Shown piece by piece: positions 1 through 6,907 of a stretch of 14,505 nt of DNA (positions are counted from its first letter, which is position 1; every line of letters starts with the position of its first letter). The notes under the pieces were generated by a model, which was not told the origin of the DNA, ran no database searches, and saw only the letters and a list, made by a program, of their open reading frames with translations. The stretch is from NCBI GenBank assembly GCA_027625355.1, contig JAQBWI010000019.1:1-14505 (forward strand), in the 5' to 3' direction. The position numbers and the translations under genes are program-made. Source of the DNA: Pseudomonadota bacterium. Its GTDB lineage: Bacteria; Pseudomonadota; Alphaproteobacteria; HIMB59; GCA-002718135.

Positions 1-2
1 CA

Positions 3-899
3 AAATTAGTTAATAAAAAAATAATAGAGTTTAAGAAACCAAAGTTAGGCTTGATTGGGGAAAGGCCAGAGGGTTTTGATACTTGTGATTTTAATAATGA
101 AGAATTAAAATCAAAATTTAATGCAAATGTAACAAAAATAAAATTAGAGAATTTATTTAATATTTCAAGTAAAGTTGGTAAAAAAGAAATTAGTGTAACT
201 AAGAAAAATATAAGCACAAATCTTAAAAACACCAATCAAGTAAATCAAAAAGAATTGAATAAAAGTATATCCCTTTTCCATGGTCTTGAAAAAATTCAAC
301 AATCACAAAATATTGATGCATTTGCTGTTCGTTGTTGGCCTGAGATGTTTACAGAATATGGTTGCGCTTCTTGCGGACCAATGGCGATGATGAATGAGAA
401 TAAAATAAGCTCTGCCTGTGAAGCTGATGTACTTGGAAGCTTAACATGCAATATTTTAAATCAATTAAATAATAAACCTGCTTTATTAGTCGATATTGTT
501 GATGTGGATGAGCAAGATAATACTACTGTTTTTTGGCATTGTGGACTTGCACCAATAAGTATGGCAGAGAAAAATACACCTAGTGCCACAGTGCACTCAA
601 ATAGAAGGAAGCCTCTTCTGCATAACTTTGCATTTAAATCAGGTGATATTACGATTTTTCGAGTCTCAAAATCAGAAAATAAATTAAAATTTATCGTAAT
701 GAATGGAAAAGTCCTTAAAAGAAAAAATTCATTTTCTGGAACGTCTGGAGTAATCAGTTTAGGTAAAAATACACACAACAAAATAAAAAATTTATTTTTA
801 AGCGGTTTAGAACATCATGTTGGTTTTACTTATGGCAATGTACTTGAAGATATTAAAAGTTTAGGCAAACAATTAAAAATACCGACATATACAATATGA
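3..899 (+). CDS. L-fucose/L-arabinose isomerase-like protein, C-terminal part (5' end outside window)
   Basis: The reading frame is open to the left edge, so this is the last ~298 residues of a longer protein; the family is usually about 450-500 aa. A TTG at 51 lies inside conserved sequence (KLGLIGERPEGF straddles it) and is not the start. The C-terminal FucI-like signature is clear: CWPEMFTEYG at 333-362, then ACEADVLGSL, DVDEQDNT and WHCGLAP (about 414-548). These carry the acidic and His residues that usually bind the divalent metal for aldose-ketose isomerisation. The stop overlaps the ATG of the following oxidoreductase (ATGA), indicating one transcript and translational coupling. The substrate cannot be read from sequence; family members act on deoxy, pentose and other sugars. 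I recall that some sulfoquinovose isomerases unrelated to YihS belong to this fold, which would fit the neighbouring genes but must be checked. Family call sure; substrate unknown. Confidence 0.85.
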   Translation, partial: KLVNKKIIEFKKPKLGLIGERPEGFDTCDFNNEELKSKFNANVTKIKLENLFNISSKVGKKEISVTKKNISTNLKNTNQVNQKELNKSISLFHGLEKIQQSQNIDAFAVRCWPEMFTEYGCASCGPMAMMNENKISSACEADVLGSLTCNILNQLNNKPALLVDIVDVDEQDNTTVFWHCGLAPISMAEKNTPSATVHSNRRKPLLHNFAFKSGDITIFRVSKSENKLKFIVMNGKVLKRKNSFSGTSGVISLGKNTHNKIKNLFLSGLEHHVGFTYGNVLEDIKSLGKQLKIPTYTI

Positions 900-1984
900 C
901 AAATAAGATCAAATATGGTGTGATTGGGACTGGTGTTATGGGTCAGGAACATATTCAGAATATTAATATAATTGCCAATGCAGAAGTAGTAGCAATTTGC
1001 GACACTAATGAAAATTCAAGAAACCAAGCGAAATCATTAGTGAAGGACTCTACAAAATTTTATAATGATTTAAATGAATTAATAAGTAATAATATTGCAG
1101 ATGCATATATTGTTGCGACACCAAATTTTACACACATCAATATATTAGAGCACATATTAAAAACAAACAAACATTTGTTAATAGAAAAACCTTTATGTAC
1201 GACTACAGAGGATTGTAAAAAATTTGAGTTAATGTCACATAATTATTCTAAAATAATTTGGACTGGAATGGAGTACAGATACATGCCTCCAGTACATCAG
1301 TTGGTTAAAGAAGTTCATAATAATATAATCGGTAAAATAAAAATGCTTTCTATTCGCGAACATCGATTTCCTTTTTTGCATAAAGTGAATGATTGGAATA
1401 GATTTGCAGTTAATACTGGGGGAACACTAGTTGAAAAATGTTGTCACTTTTTTGATCTTATGAGACTGGTTATTCAAAGTGAGCCGACTAAAGTTTATGC
1501 TAGTGGAAATCAGGATGTTAACCATCTAGAAGAACGATATGACGGCAAGACTCCAGATATTATTGATAATGCATTTGTTATAGTAGACTTTGAAAATGGT
1601 GTGCGAGGAATGCTTGATTTATGTATGTTTGCAGAAAATTCTGAATATCAAGAAGAAATAGTTGCTGTTGGAGATAAGGGGAAGATAGAAACATTTGTTC
1701 CCTCTAGTGCTTCAGGAAAAGACTCATCAGAAGTTAAAATTAGCCTTAGAGAAAATAATATCACTCAGTCAAGTGAAGTCAAGGTTGATAAAGAAATATT
1801 AGCAGCAGGACATCATCACGGATCAACTTACTTTGAACATTTAGCTTTTATTGATGCCATTCAAAAAAATAAGAAACCAGAAGTATCTTTAAAAGATGGG
1901 TTAATGTCAGTAGCTATAGGTGAAGCGGCTGAAAATTCCATAAAAGAAAATCGGGTTGTATTTATGAAAGAGTTTAAACTATAA
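896..1984 (+). CDS. Gfo/Idh/MocA-family NAD(P)-dependent oxidoreductase
   Basis: A 362-aa cytoplasmic protein of full family length. The N-terminal Rossmann fold has GTGVMG (residues 11-16), the conserved EKP is at 97-99 (Lys98 catalytic), and the C-terminal domain carries GGTLVEKCCHFFDL (175-188). In inositol dehydrogenases the catalytic set is Lys, Asp and His; here the positions read K98, E180 and H184, so the Asp is Glu. Further on is GHHHGSTYFEHLAF (305-318). Members oxidise or reduce sugars and cyclitols. Two glycosidase families (GH109, GH188) use the same fold with bound NAD, and GH188 includes NAD-dependent sulfoquinovosidases. The ATG overlaps the stop of the isomerase gene by 4 bp. 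The 3' end overlaps the stop of the opposing dehydrogenase gene by 6 bp, with no terminator between. Sugar dehydrogenase is the default reading; a GH188-like role is speculation from context. Confidence 0.88.
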   Translation: MTNKIKYGVIGTGVMGQEHIQNINIIANAEVVAICDTNENSRNQAKSLVKDSTKFYNDLNELISNNIADAYIVATPNFTHINILEHILKTNKHLLIEKPLCTTTEDCKKFELMSHNYSKIIWTGMEYRYMPPVHQLVKEVHNNIIGKIKMLSIREHRFPFLHKVNDWNRFAVNTGGTLVEKCCHFFDLMRLVIQSEPTKVYASGNQDVNHLEERYDGKTPDIIDNAFVIVDFENGVRGMLDLCMFAENSEYQEEIVAVGDKGKIETFVPSSASGKDSSEVKISLRENNITQSSEVKVDKEILAAGHHHGSTYFEHLAFIDAIQKNKKPEVSLKDGLMSVAIGEAAENSIKENRVVFMKEFKL

Positions 1985-2902
1985 TTTAAAAAATTCTTTT
2001 ACTGAATTTGCAATAAAATCACTTACTCTAATATTTGACTCTTCTGTAACTCCAGCAATATGAGGGGTAAGAATGCAATTAGTATTATTCTTTATACTAT
2101 CTAAAAAAAATTTTGGTGCTGGCTCAGTTTCATAAACATCTAAAGCAAAGCCAGAAATTAGTTTTTCATCATAAGCTTTCAATAAGTCTTCTTCATTAAT
2201 TATAGACCCTCTTGAGGAATTAATAATAATTGGTTGCTTTTGCATTTTTACAAAAGCATCATAGTTTAATAAGTTTTGAGTTGTTGGTGTTAAAGGTAAA
2301 TGAATAGAAATAATATTGGCTTGTTCGAAGATCTCATTTATATCAACTAATTTAATATTAAATTCATTTGCAATATTTGAATCAATAAATGGGTCATAAG
2401 CAATTATGTGAGCATTAAATATTTTAGCCAGAGTGCTAACTTTTTTAGCAATTAAACCAAAACCCATTAAGCCAAATATCTTACCATTTAATTCTCTTGA
2501 AGAAATTGAAGTTCTAGGCCAATTTCCAAGAGAAGTTTCTTGATGCATTAAAGGAATATTTTTTAACAAAGATAGCGAACAGTTAATAACATATTCTGCA
2601 ACGGAGTCTGCATTCATACCTGTTGCTGGCTGAACATGAATATTATTATTTCTACAATACTCAGTATCAATATTATCTAAACCAACCCCTAAGCGTCCAA
2701 TAAATTTTAAGCTTGATGCATTTTCTAATATTTCTTTATTAACCTGTGTTTTATTCCTAACGATTAAAATATCGAAATTACTAATTATTTTTTTTAACTC
2801 GTTATGATTTAAAGATAAGCTTTTATCAACTGTAACATCAAAATTCCTGTTTAGCATTTCTACACTTTTATCTTCCATAAATTCTGTAATTAGTATTTTC
2901 AT
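1979..2902 (-). CDS. D-isomer-specific 2-hydroxyacid dehydrogenase (candidate sulfolactate dehydrogenase)
   Basis: A 307-aa NAD-dependent dehydrogenase of the SerA/D-lactate dehydrogenase family. The nucleotide-binding loop reads GLMGFGLIA (144-152); the last Gly of the usual GxGxxG is Ala152. Asp170 in AYDP at the end of the second strand favours NAD over NADP. The catalytic residues are recognisable: Arg231 in NSSRGSI, Glu260 in DVYETEP and His281 in TPHIAG. It lacks the ACT-type C-terminal extension of long SerA. It is the last gene of the long - strand operon, 4 bp after the kinase, with no evident Shine-Dalgarno sequence. (S)-sulfolactate dehydrogenase SlcC belongs to this family and produces the substrate of ComDE, which is encoded two genes upstream; that is the basis for the proposed role. 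Phosphoglycerate or hydroxypyruvate activity is an alternative. Family sure, substrate inferred. Confidence 0.87.
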   Translation of the reverse strand: MKILITEFMEDKSVEMLNRNFDVTVDKSLSLNHNELKKIISNFDILIVRNKTQVNKEILENASSLKFIGRLGVGLDNIDTEYCRNNNIHVQPATGMNADSVAEYVINCSLSLLKNIPLMHQETSLGNWPRTSISSRELNGKIFGLMGFGLIAKKVSTLAKIFNAHIIAYDPFIDSNIANEFNIKLVDINEIFEQANIISIHLPLTPTTQNLLNYDAFVKMQKQPIIINSSRGSIINEEDLLKAYDEKLISGFALDVYETEPAPKFFLDSIKNNTNCILTPHIAGVTEESNIRVSDFIANSVKEFFKL

Positions 2903-2906
2903 AAAA

Positions 2907-3812
2907 TTATATTTTTATTAATTGAATTTTGTTTTCAAATTTTTTCACAGATGAATAAGAAGGTATGGAGTAAATACCTCCCTTTTTTGTGCATTTTAAT
3001 GAAGCGGTAGCAGTCGCTAATTTCATTGTATCCATCACAGAATGTTTTTGATGAATAAAAGCTGCAAACGCCCCATGAAAAACATCTCCGGCACAATTAG
3101 TTTCAACAACTTTTATTTTAGGAGGCTTGCAGTTAAAAATATTTCCATCTTCAATCCAATATACTCCTTTTTGACCAGCAGTTATGGCATAAAACTTATT
3201 TTTTTTAGAGTACATTTTTTTTAACGAACCAATAATCGATTTAATTTTAGTATACTCAAATGCTCCAGTCTCTGAAAAGATCGGAAAAGAACATAGATCA
3301 ACAATTTGTTTTACTTTATTATTTAACTTGTAATTATCTAAATCAACAACCTGAATTAAATTCTTTTTTTTACAATTTTTAGCAATATAAAGAGTTGCTT
3401 CAATCCATCGTAAATCACTCATAAAAGTTGTATTGTTTGCAAAGGAAATTTTTGGCAATTTATTACTATTTAGTAATTTTTTTTCATTAAAGGCCGCGAG
3501 AAGTCTTTCTCCATTCTTATCTTCATAAACATAACTCTGAGATGACTTAGCGCCCTTAATAGTAATAATATCTTTGTGTTTAATTTTAAAAGTATTCAAC
3601 TCCTCTTTTAGATACTTAGAAACTTCATCATCACCTAACCTACCAATAAAAGATGAGTCTATTCCGAGTTTTTTTATAGTAAAACTAGCAACTGCTGCTG
3701 ATCCACCAAGTCTTTTTTCAATTCCTTCGGCAATTACTTTAATTGGTTTTTTTGGAAAAGAATTAATTTTAATTATATGATCAAGAAAAATTGAACCTAC
3801 TGAATAAATCAT
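2907..3812 (-). CDS. PfkB-family sugar kinase, YihV (sulfofructose kinase)-like
   Basis: A 301-aa ribokinase-fold kinase transferring ATP phosphate to a sugar hydroxyl. It has the N-terminal signature GGSAAVAS (36-43) with FIGRLGDDE (55-63), and the C-terminal signature ETNCAGDVFHGAF (237-249) with catalytic base Asp243. The anion-hole motif, normally DTxGAGD, has Cys240 in place of the first Gly. Several stretches match what I remember of E. coli sulfofructose kinase YihV: AKSSQS (88-93), NGER (100-103), DLRW (133-136), FSETG (179-183) and SLKCTKKGG (271-279). Of the YihV sulfonate-contact residues I recall (Lys27, Asn109, Arg138), Lys25 and Arg135 align here, while Asn109 falls on Ala107. 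It starts 15 bp after comE with AAGG four bases before ATG. It could instead be a ketohexokinase-like enzyme for another ketose. Family sure, sulfosugar specificity tentative. Confidence 0.88.
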   Translation of the reverse strand: MIYSVGSIFLDHIIKINSFPKKPIKVIAEGIEKRLGGSAAVASFTIKKLGIDSSFIGRLGDDEVSKYLKEELNTFKIKHKDIITIKGAKSSQSYVYEDKNGERLLAAFNEKKLLNSNKLPKISFANNTTFMSDLRWIEATLYIAKNCKKKNLIQVVDLDNYKLNNKVKQIVDLCSFPIFSETGAFEYTKIKSIIGSLKKMYSKKNKFYAITAGQKGVYWIEDGNIFNCKPPKIKVVETNCAGDVFHGAFAAFIHQKHSVMDTMKLATATASLKCTKKGGIYSIPSYSSVKKFENKIQLIKI

Positions 3813-3827
3813 AGTGCCTTATAAAAA

Positions 3828-4400
3828 CTAAAGATAAGTAACTAAACCTATTTCTTTTCTAAATCGATCTCTTATTGTTACAGCGTTAAGAGGTATTGGT
3901 TTTATTGGCACATTCCCTGACTTTATTTTTGAAATAATAACATATGAATTGTTTTTATCATCTATAGCTTTTTGTAAATTTTCATTAGTTTCTTCTCCAG
4001 AGCATTCGATTACATTAGGACAACCAGCTCCTATAGCGACATCCTTTAAAGATGTTCGTTCATTTGTAAAAGTTTTTTGATCTCCCGTTGATCCGTAAGA
4101 CCCATTATCAACTATTAAAAGAGTGTAGTTTGAAGGTGCTCTATTGCCTATCGTTGCAAGTGTGTTCATGTTCATTAAAACTGACCCATCACCATCAATG
4201 CTAATTACATTTTTATCTACCGCTAAAGAAAGGCCTAGACCAATTGATGAAGCTAAACCCATACTACCTAACATATAAAAATAATTAGGGCGGTCGTTAA
4301 TTTTATATAATTCTTGAGATGGAAGACCAATATTACAAACAACAAGTTCATCTTGAATAGTATCTTGTAAAAGATTTAATAATTCAAATCTATTCATCAT
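3828..4400 (-). CDS. comE: Sulfopyruvate decarboxylase-like beta subunit (TPP-binding)
   Basis: A 190-aa protein equal to the pyrophosphate-binding half of a thiamine-diphosphate enzyme. The cofactor/Mg motif runs from GDGS (70-73) to VDNG (97-100), followed by SYGSTGDQ (101-108), a typical ComE sequence. With the alpha subunit it should form the heteromeric enzyme that converts sulfopyruvate to sulfoacetaldehyde and CO2 in the cytoplasm. The start overlaps the alpha-subunit stop by one base (TAATG); AGAAG sits upstream, and a second ATG follows immediately, so the exact start may be one codon later. Phosphonopyruvate decarboxylase is the closest alternative, but that enzyme is usually one fused chain of about 370 aa, whereas here the two halves are separate as in ComDE. 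Decarboxylation of a 3-substituted pyruvate is likely; the sulfonate substrate is inferred from family and context. Confidence 0.82.
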   Translation of the reverse strand: MMNRFELLNLLQDTIQDELVVCNIGLPSQELYKINDRPNYFYMLGSMGLASSIGLGLSLAVDKNVISIDGDGSVLMNMNTLATIGNRAPSNYTLLIVDNGSYGSTGDQKTFTNERTSLKDVAIGAGCPNVIECSGEETNENLQKAIDDKNNSYVIISKIKSGNVPIKPIPLNAVTIRDRFRKEIGLVTYL

Positions 4401-4897
4401 TAATCTTCTTTCATTAAATTAAAATTACATAGCACTGCCACTGGACTTTCAATTACTTTCGCATGATTAGTAAAAGTAGAAATTTTATCAAGATCTTCTT
4501 CAGTGTTACAATGCAACATTGGTATTCGGAGTGTATTTAGAATATCTTCAGTTACACTTGCCATCCCACCTTGCGCACCTACTGGCTCTCCAGGTGTGCC
4601 TCTATAGCTAATAAGAAAAACAACTGGCATTTGATATAACTGAAGTAGAGAAACAATGGAGTTTACTGAATTGCCAATACCTGTATTTTGCATCATAATA
4701 CATGGAAGTTTATTACCTAAATAGGCTCCAGCACAAATTCCCATTCCTTCTTCTTCTCTTGGAATAGCTGAATAGTAAATATCTTTATCATTTTCTAAAA
4801 TTGTAATCATGTTCGCTAACAATTTACATGGAACACTCAAAAAGAAGTCAGCACCACCTGATTTTAAATTAGTAATAATTTTTTGGCTAATTTTCAT
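4400..4897 (-). CDS. comD: Sulfopyruvate decarboxylase-like alpha subunit (TPP pyrimidine domain)
   Basis: A 165-aa protein forming the pyrimidine-binding half of the TPP enzyme completed by the next gene. PREEEGMG (46-53) supplies the Glu that activates the thiamine aminopyrimidine. It is followed by MQNTGIGNSVNS (69-80) and YRGTPGEPVGAQGGM (98-112), the substrate-side loop seen in ComD-type proteins; phosphonopyruvate decarboxylases usually have a GEPGVKDEPQH-like loop there. A 49-bp gap separates it from the mutarotase gene, one of the larger gaps in the operon. That gap holds only AT-rich sequence with a weak AT-only hairpin and no clear Shine-Dalgarno. An upstream in-frame ATG at 4916-4918 runs into a stop two codons later, so the start at 4897 stands. 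The alpha/beta pair with a hydroxyacid dehydrogenase downstream suggests a sulfolactate to sulfopyruvate to sulfoacetaldehyde route. Confidence 0.82.
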   Translation of the reverse strand: MKISQKIITNLKSGGADFFLSVPCKLLANMITILENDKDIYYSAIPREEEGMGICAGAYLGNKLPCIMMQNTGIGNSVNSIVSLLQLYQMPVVFLISYRGTPGEPVGAQGGMASVTEDILNTLRIPMLHCNTEEDLDKISTFTNHAKVIESPVAVLCNFNLMKED

Positions 4898-4946
4898 AGA
4901 AAATCTTTATTAATGCATGAAAACAATAAAACAAGATTTTATTTTT

Positions 4947-5996
4947 TTAAAAATTGTTACGTAATTTAATTTTTATTTTTGATAAATAATTTTTATTTTT
5001 TCTTAAAATTGGAGAAGGAAAATTAGGATGATTAATAGCATCTGGATAATGCTGAGGCTCTAAACACATTCCGTATTGCAAACCATAAGACTTATCGTAC
5101 TTACCAATATATTTATCTAACATCATATTGCCTGTATAAAACTGAATACCATGTTGGTTTGTAAAATACTCTACACCTAAACCAGTTTTTTTACTATAAA
5201 TTTTAGCTACAGATTCTTTCATTGACTGATCATCCACAACATAATTATGATCTATACCACCTGAGCTGAGAAAATCTTTATTAATTAAAAAATCTTTTTG
5301 CAAATCAAATTTTGACCCAATGACATTTGTAATTTTACCAGTTGGAATAGATTGCTGATCTGTTTCACATATTGATTTTGAATTGATGCATACAACATGA
5401 TCTTCATTATTTTGATAATGATCTCCATGCCCATGAAAATTCCAATAATTATGATTAGTCATATTTACAATTGTGTCTTTATCAGTTGTCGCCTTAAAAT
5501 CTATTAAGAGCTCATTGTTATTATTTAATTCGTAGTTAACAGTGCAATCAAGATTTCCAGGGTAATTTTCTTCCATATCTTGAGAAAAATATTTCATTAC
5601 ACATTTGATAGAGTTTTTTGATTCTTCAATATTTTCTATCTTCCATATTTTTTTATTAAAACCTACTTTACCTCCATGTAAATGATTGGGAACAACATTA
5701 GAGTAAAGTCGATATTCATTATCATCTATATTAAACTTTGAAGAACCTATTCTATTGGCAACTCTTCCAACTATAGTATTGAAATACCCATGAGACTCTA
5801 AAACTCCATCAATATTTCCGTAGCCTAATAAAACATCTTCTGTTTTATCTTCTTGATTATTTAAAGGTATTTTGACTTCATGAATGTAACCGCCATAAGT
5901 ATAAAATTTAAAACTAAAATTATTGTCATTATGTATTTCAATCGACTCTATATTTAGTTGAGTTGGGTTATCTACTTTTTCTCTTTTAATTTTCAT
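4947..5996 (-). CDS. galM: Aldose 1-epimerase (mutarotase), GalM family
   Basis: A 349-aa protein, matching the usual GalM length. It interconverts alpha and beta anomers of an aldose before isomerase or kinase action. Conserved blocks are present in order: ANRIG (80-84), NHLHGG (104-109, His107), TNHNYWNFHG (180-189, catalytic acid His182), IDHNYVV (248-254) and CLEPQHYPDA (311-320, catalytic base Glu313). No signal peptide is seen, so it acts in the cytoplasm. The ATG overlaps the stop of the EamA transporter gene by one base (TAATG), so translation is probably coupled. It resembles canonical GalM more than the shorter sulfoquinovose mutarotase YihR, so a non-sulfonated or broadly accepted sugar is possible. 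Its place between transporters and kinase says the imported compound contains or releases a reducing sugar. The substrate is not determinable here. Confidence 0.88.
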   Translation of the reverse strand: MKIKREKVDNPTQLNIESIEIHNDNNFSFKFYTYGGYIHEVKIPLNNQEDKTEDVLLGYGNIDGVLESHGYFNTIVGRVANRIGSSKFNIDDNEYRLYSNVVPNHLHGGKVGFNKKIWKIENIEESKNSIKCVMKYFSQDMEENYPGNLDCTVNYELNNNNELLIDFKATTDKDTIVNMTNHNYWNFHGHGDHYQNNEDHVVCINSKSICETDQQSIPTGKITNVIGSKFDLQKDFLINKDFLSSGGIDHNYVVDDQSMKESVAKIYSKKTGLGVEYFTNQHGIQFYTGNMMLDKYIGKYDKSYGLQYGMCLEPQHYPDAINHPNFPSPILRKNKNYLSKIKIKLRNNF

Positions 5997-6907
5997 TATA
6001 CTTTTCTATCTCTAGTTTCTAAAGAATTCATTTGACGTAAATATATTATAATTCCCCCGGCGACTATAAATAAAGCACCTGGGAATAATTGATCTACTGG
6101 CCACTCTCTAAAGAATACCCACCCTAAAATTAAAGCAAAAAATATTTCAATATAATCAAAAGGCATAATTTTACTAAGTTCTGCTTTTCTCGAACCATAA
6201 ATTAATAACATTACTCCTGAACCACCTGCGATACCCATTATAAATAATATAAGTAAATCAAATAAACTTTTAAAATTTTCCCACATATTAAATGTAATAA
6301 CTAAGAGTATTGCACAAATTAAAGTTCCTATATTAGCGTAAAGATTTATTAACGGCACAGGAGTATCATTTGAAAAATTTAAAGATGTTACTCTTGCAAT
6401 AGAATAACCAAAGGCAGCCATTACAGGAAGTAACATATAAAAATTAAAGCTTTCAGACCAAGGTTGCATAATAAATATTATACCTATGAAACCTGTTAAT
6501 ACGGCTAAAGATTTATACCATCCAAATTTTTCACCAAGAAGAGGTATTGCCAATAACGTAATCATCATAGGCCCTGTGTACTCCATAGTTGCAACCAACG
6601 CATAAGGTAAATAGAGATAAGAAGTATATAAACATAGTTGAGCAAAAGACATAATTAGACCTCTAGCTAGACCAAAACGCCATCTTTTAATTACTACTTT
6701 CCTTCCATTAGCATGCCAGTCTTTTGAAAAATATAAAACTATAAAACACGGGATCATTCCAAAAAGATTTCTAAAAACTGATAATTGTGCCGCTGGATAA
6801 TCTTCTCTAAGGTATTTTATGGCAATACCCATACAATCTAATAAAAATAACCCGGATAAAGAAAGAACAACTGCTAAAAATAGATTATTTTTAACCACAA
6901 TTAACAC
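5996..6907 (-). CDS. EamA/DMT-superfamily membrane transporter
   Basis: A 303-aa inner-membrane protein with about ten hydrophobic segments in two EamA repeats. Typical pieces are FRNLFGMIPCF near the first repeat, TMEYTGPMMITLLAIPLLGE in the first half, and PFDYIEIFFALILGWVFF in the second. Members export or import small metabolites such as amino acids, nucleosides or carboxylates; the substrate cannot be predicted. The assigned start is GTG at 6907, giving a 17-bp overlap with the ATPase gene. An internal GTG at 6898 would shorten the protein by three residues and the overlap to 8 bp, and no strong Shine-Dalgarno decides between them. Its place between the ABC importer and the catabolic genes suggests export of an end product or uptake of a related solute, for example a C2/C3 acid or sulfonate. 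That is inference only. Confidence 0.85.
   Translation of the reverse strand: MLIVVKNNLFLAVVLSLSGLFLLDCMGIAIKYLREDYPAAQLSVFRNLFGMIPCFIVLYFSKDWHANGRKVVIKRWRFGLARGLIMSFAQLCLYTSYLYLPYALVATMEYTGPMMITLLAIPLLGEKFGWYKSLAVLTGFIGIIFIMQPWSESFNFYMLLPVMAAFGYSIARVTSLNFSNDTPVPLINLYANIGTLICAILLVITFNMWENFKSLFDLLILFIMGIAGGSGVMLLIYGSRKAELSKIMPFDYIEIFFALILGWVFFREWPVDQLFPGALFIVAGGIIIYLRQMNSLETRDRKV

Noticed and set aside
461..781. 106-codon open frame on the - strand
   Set aside because: It lies opposite the well-conserved isomerase-like coding sequence and has no family features or ribosome site.
4925..4943. Small hairpin AATAAAA/TTTTATT between the mutarotase and alpha-subunit genes, possible terminator
   Set aside because: The stem is seven A-T pairs only, too weak for a terminator, and sits inside an otherwise continuous operon.
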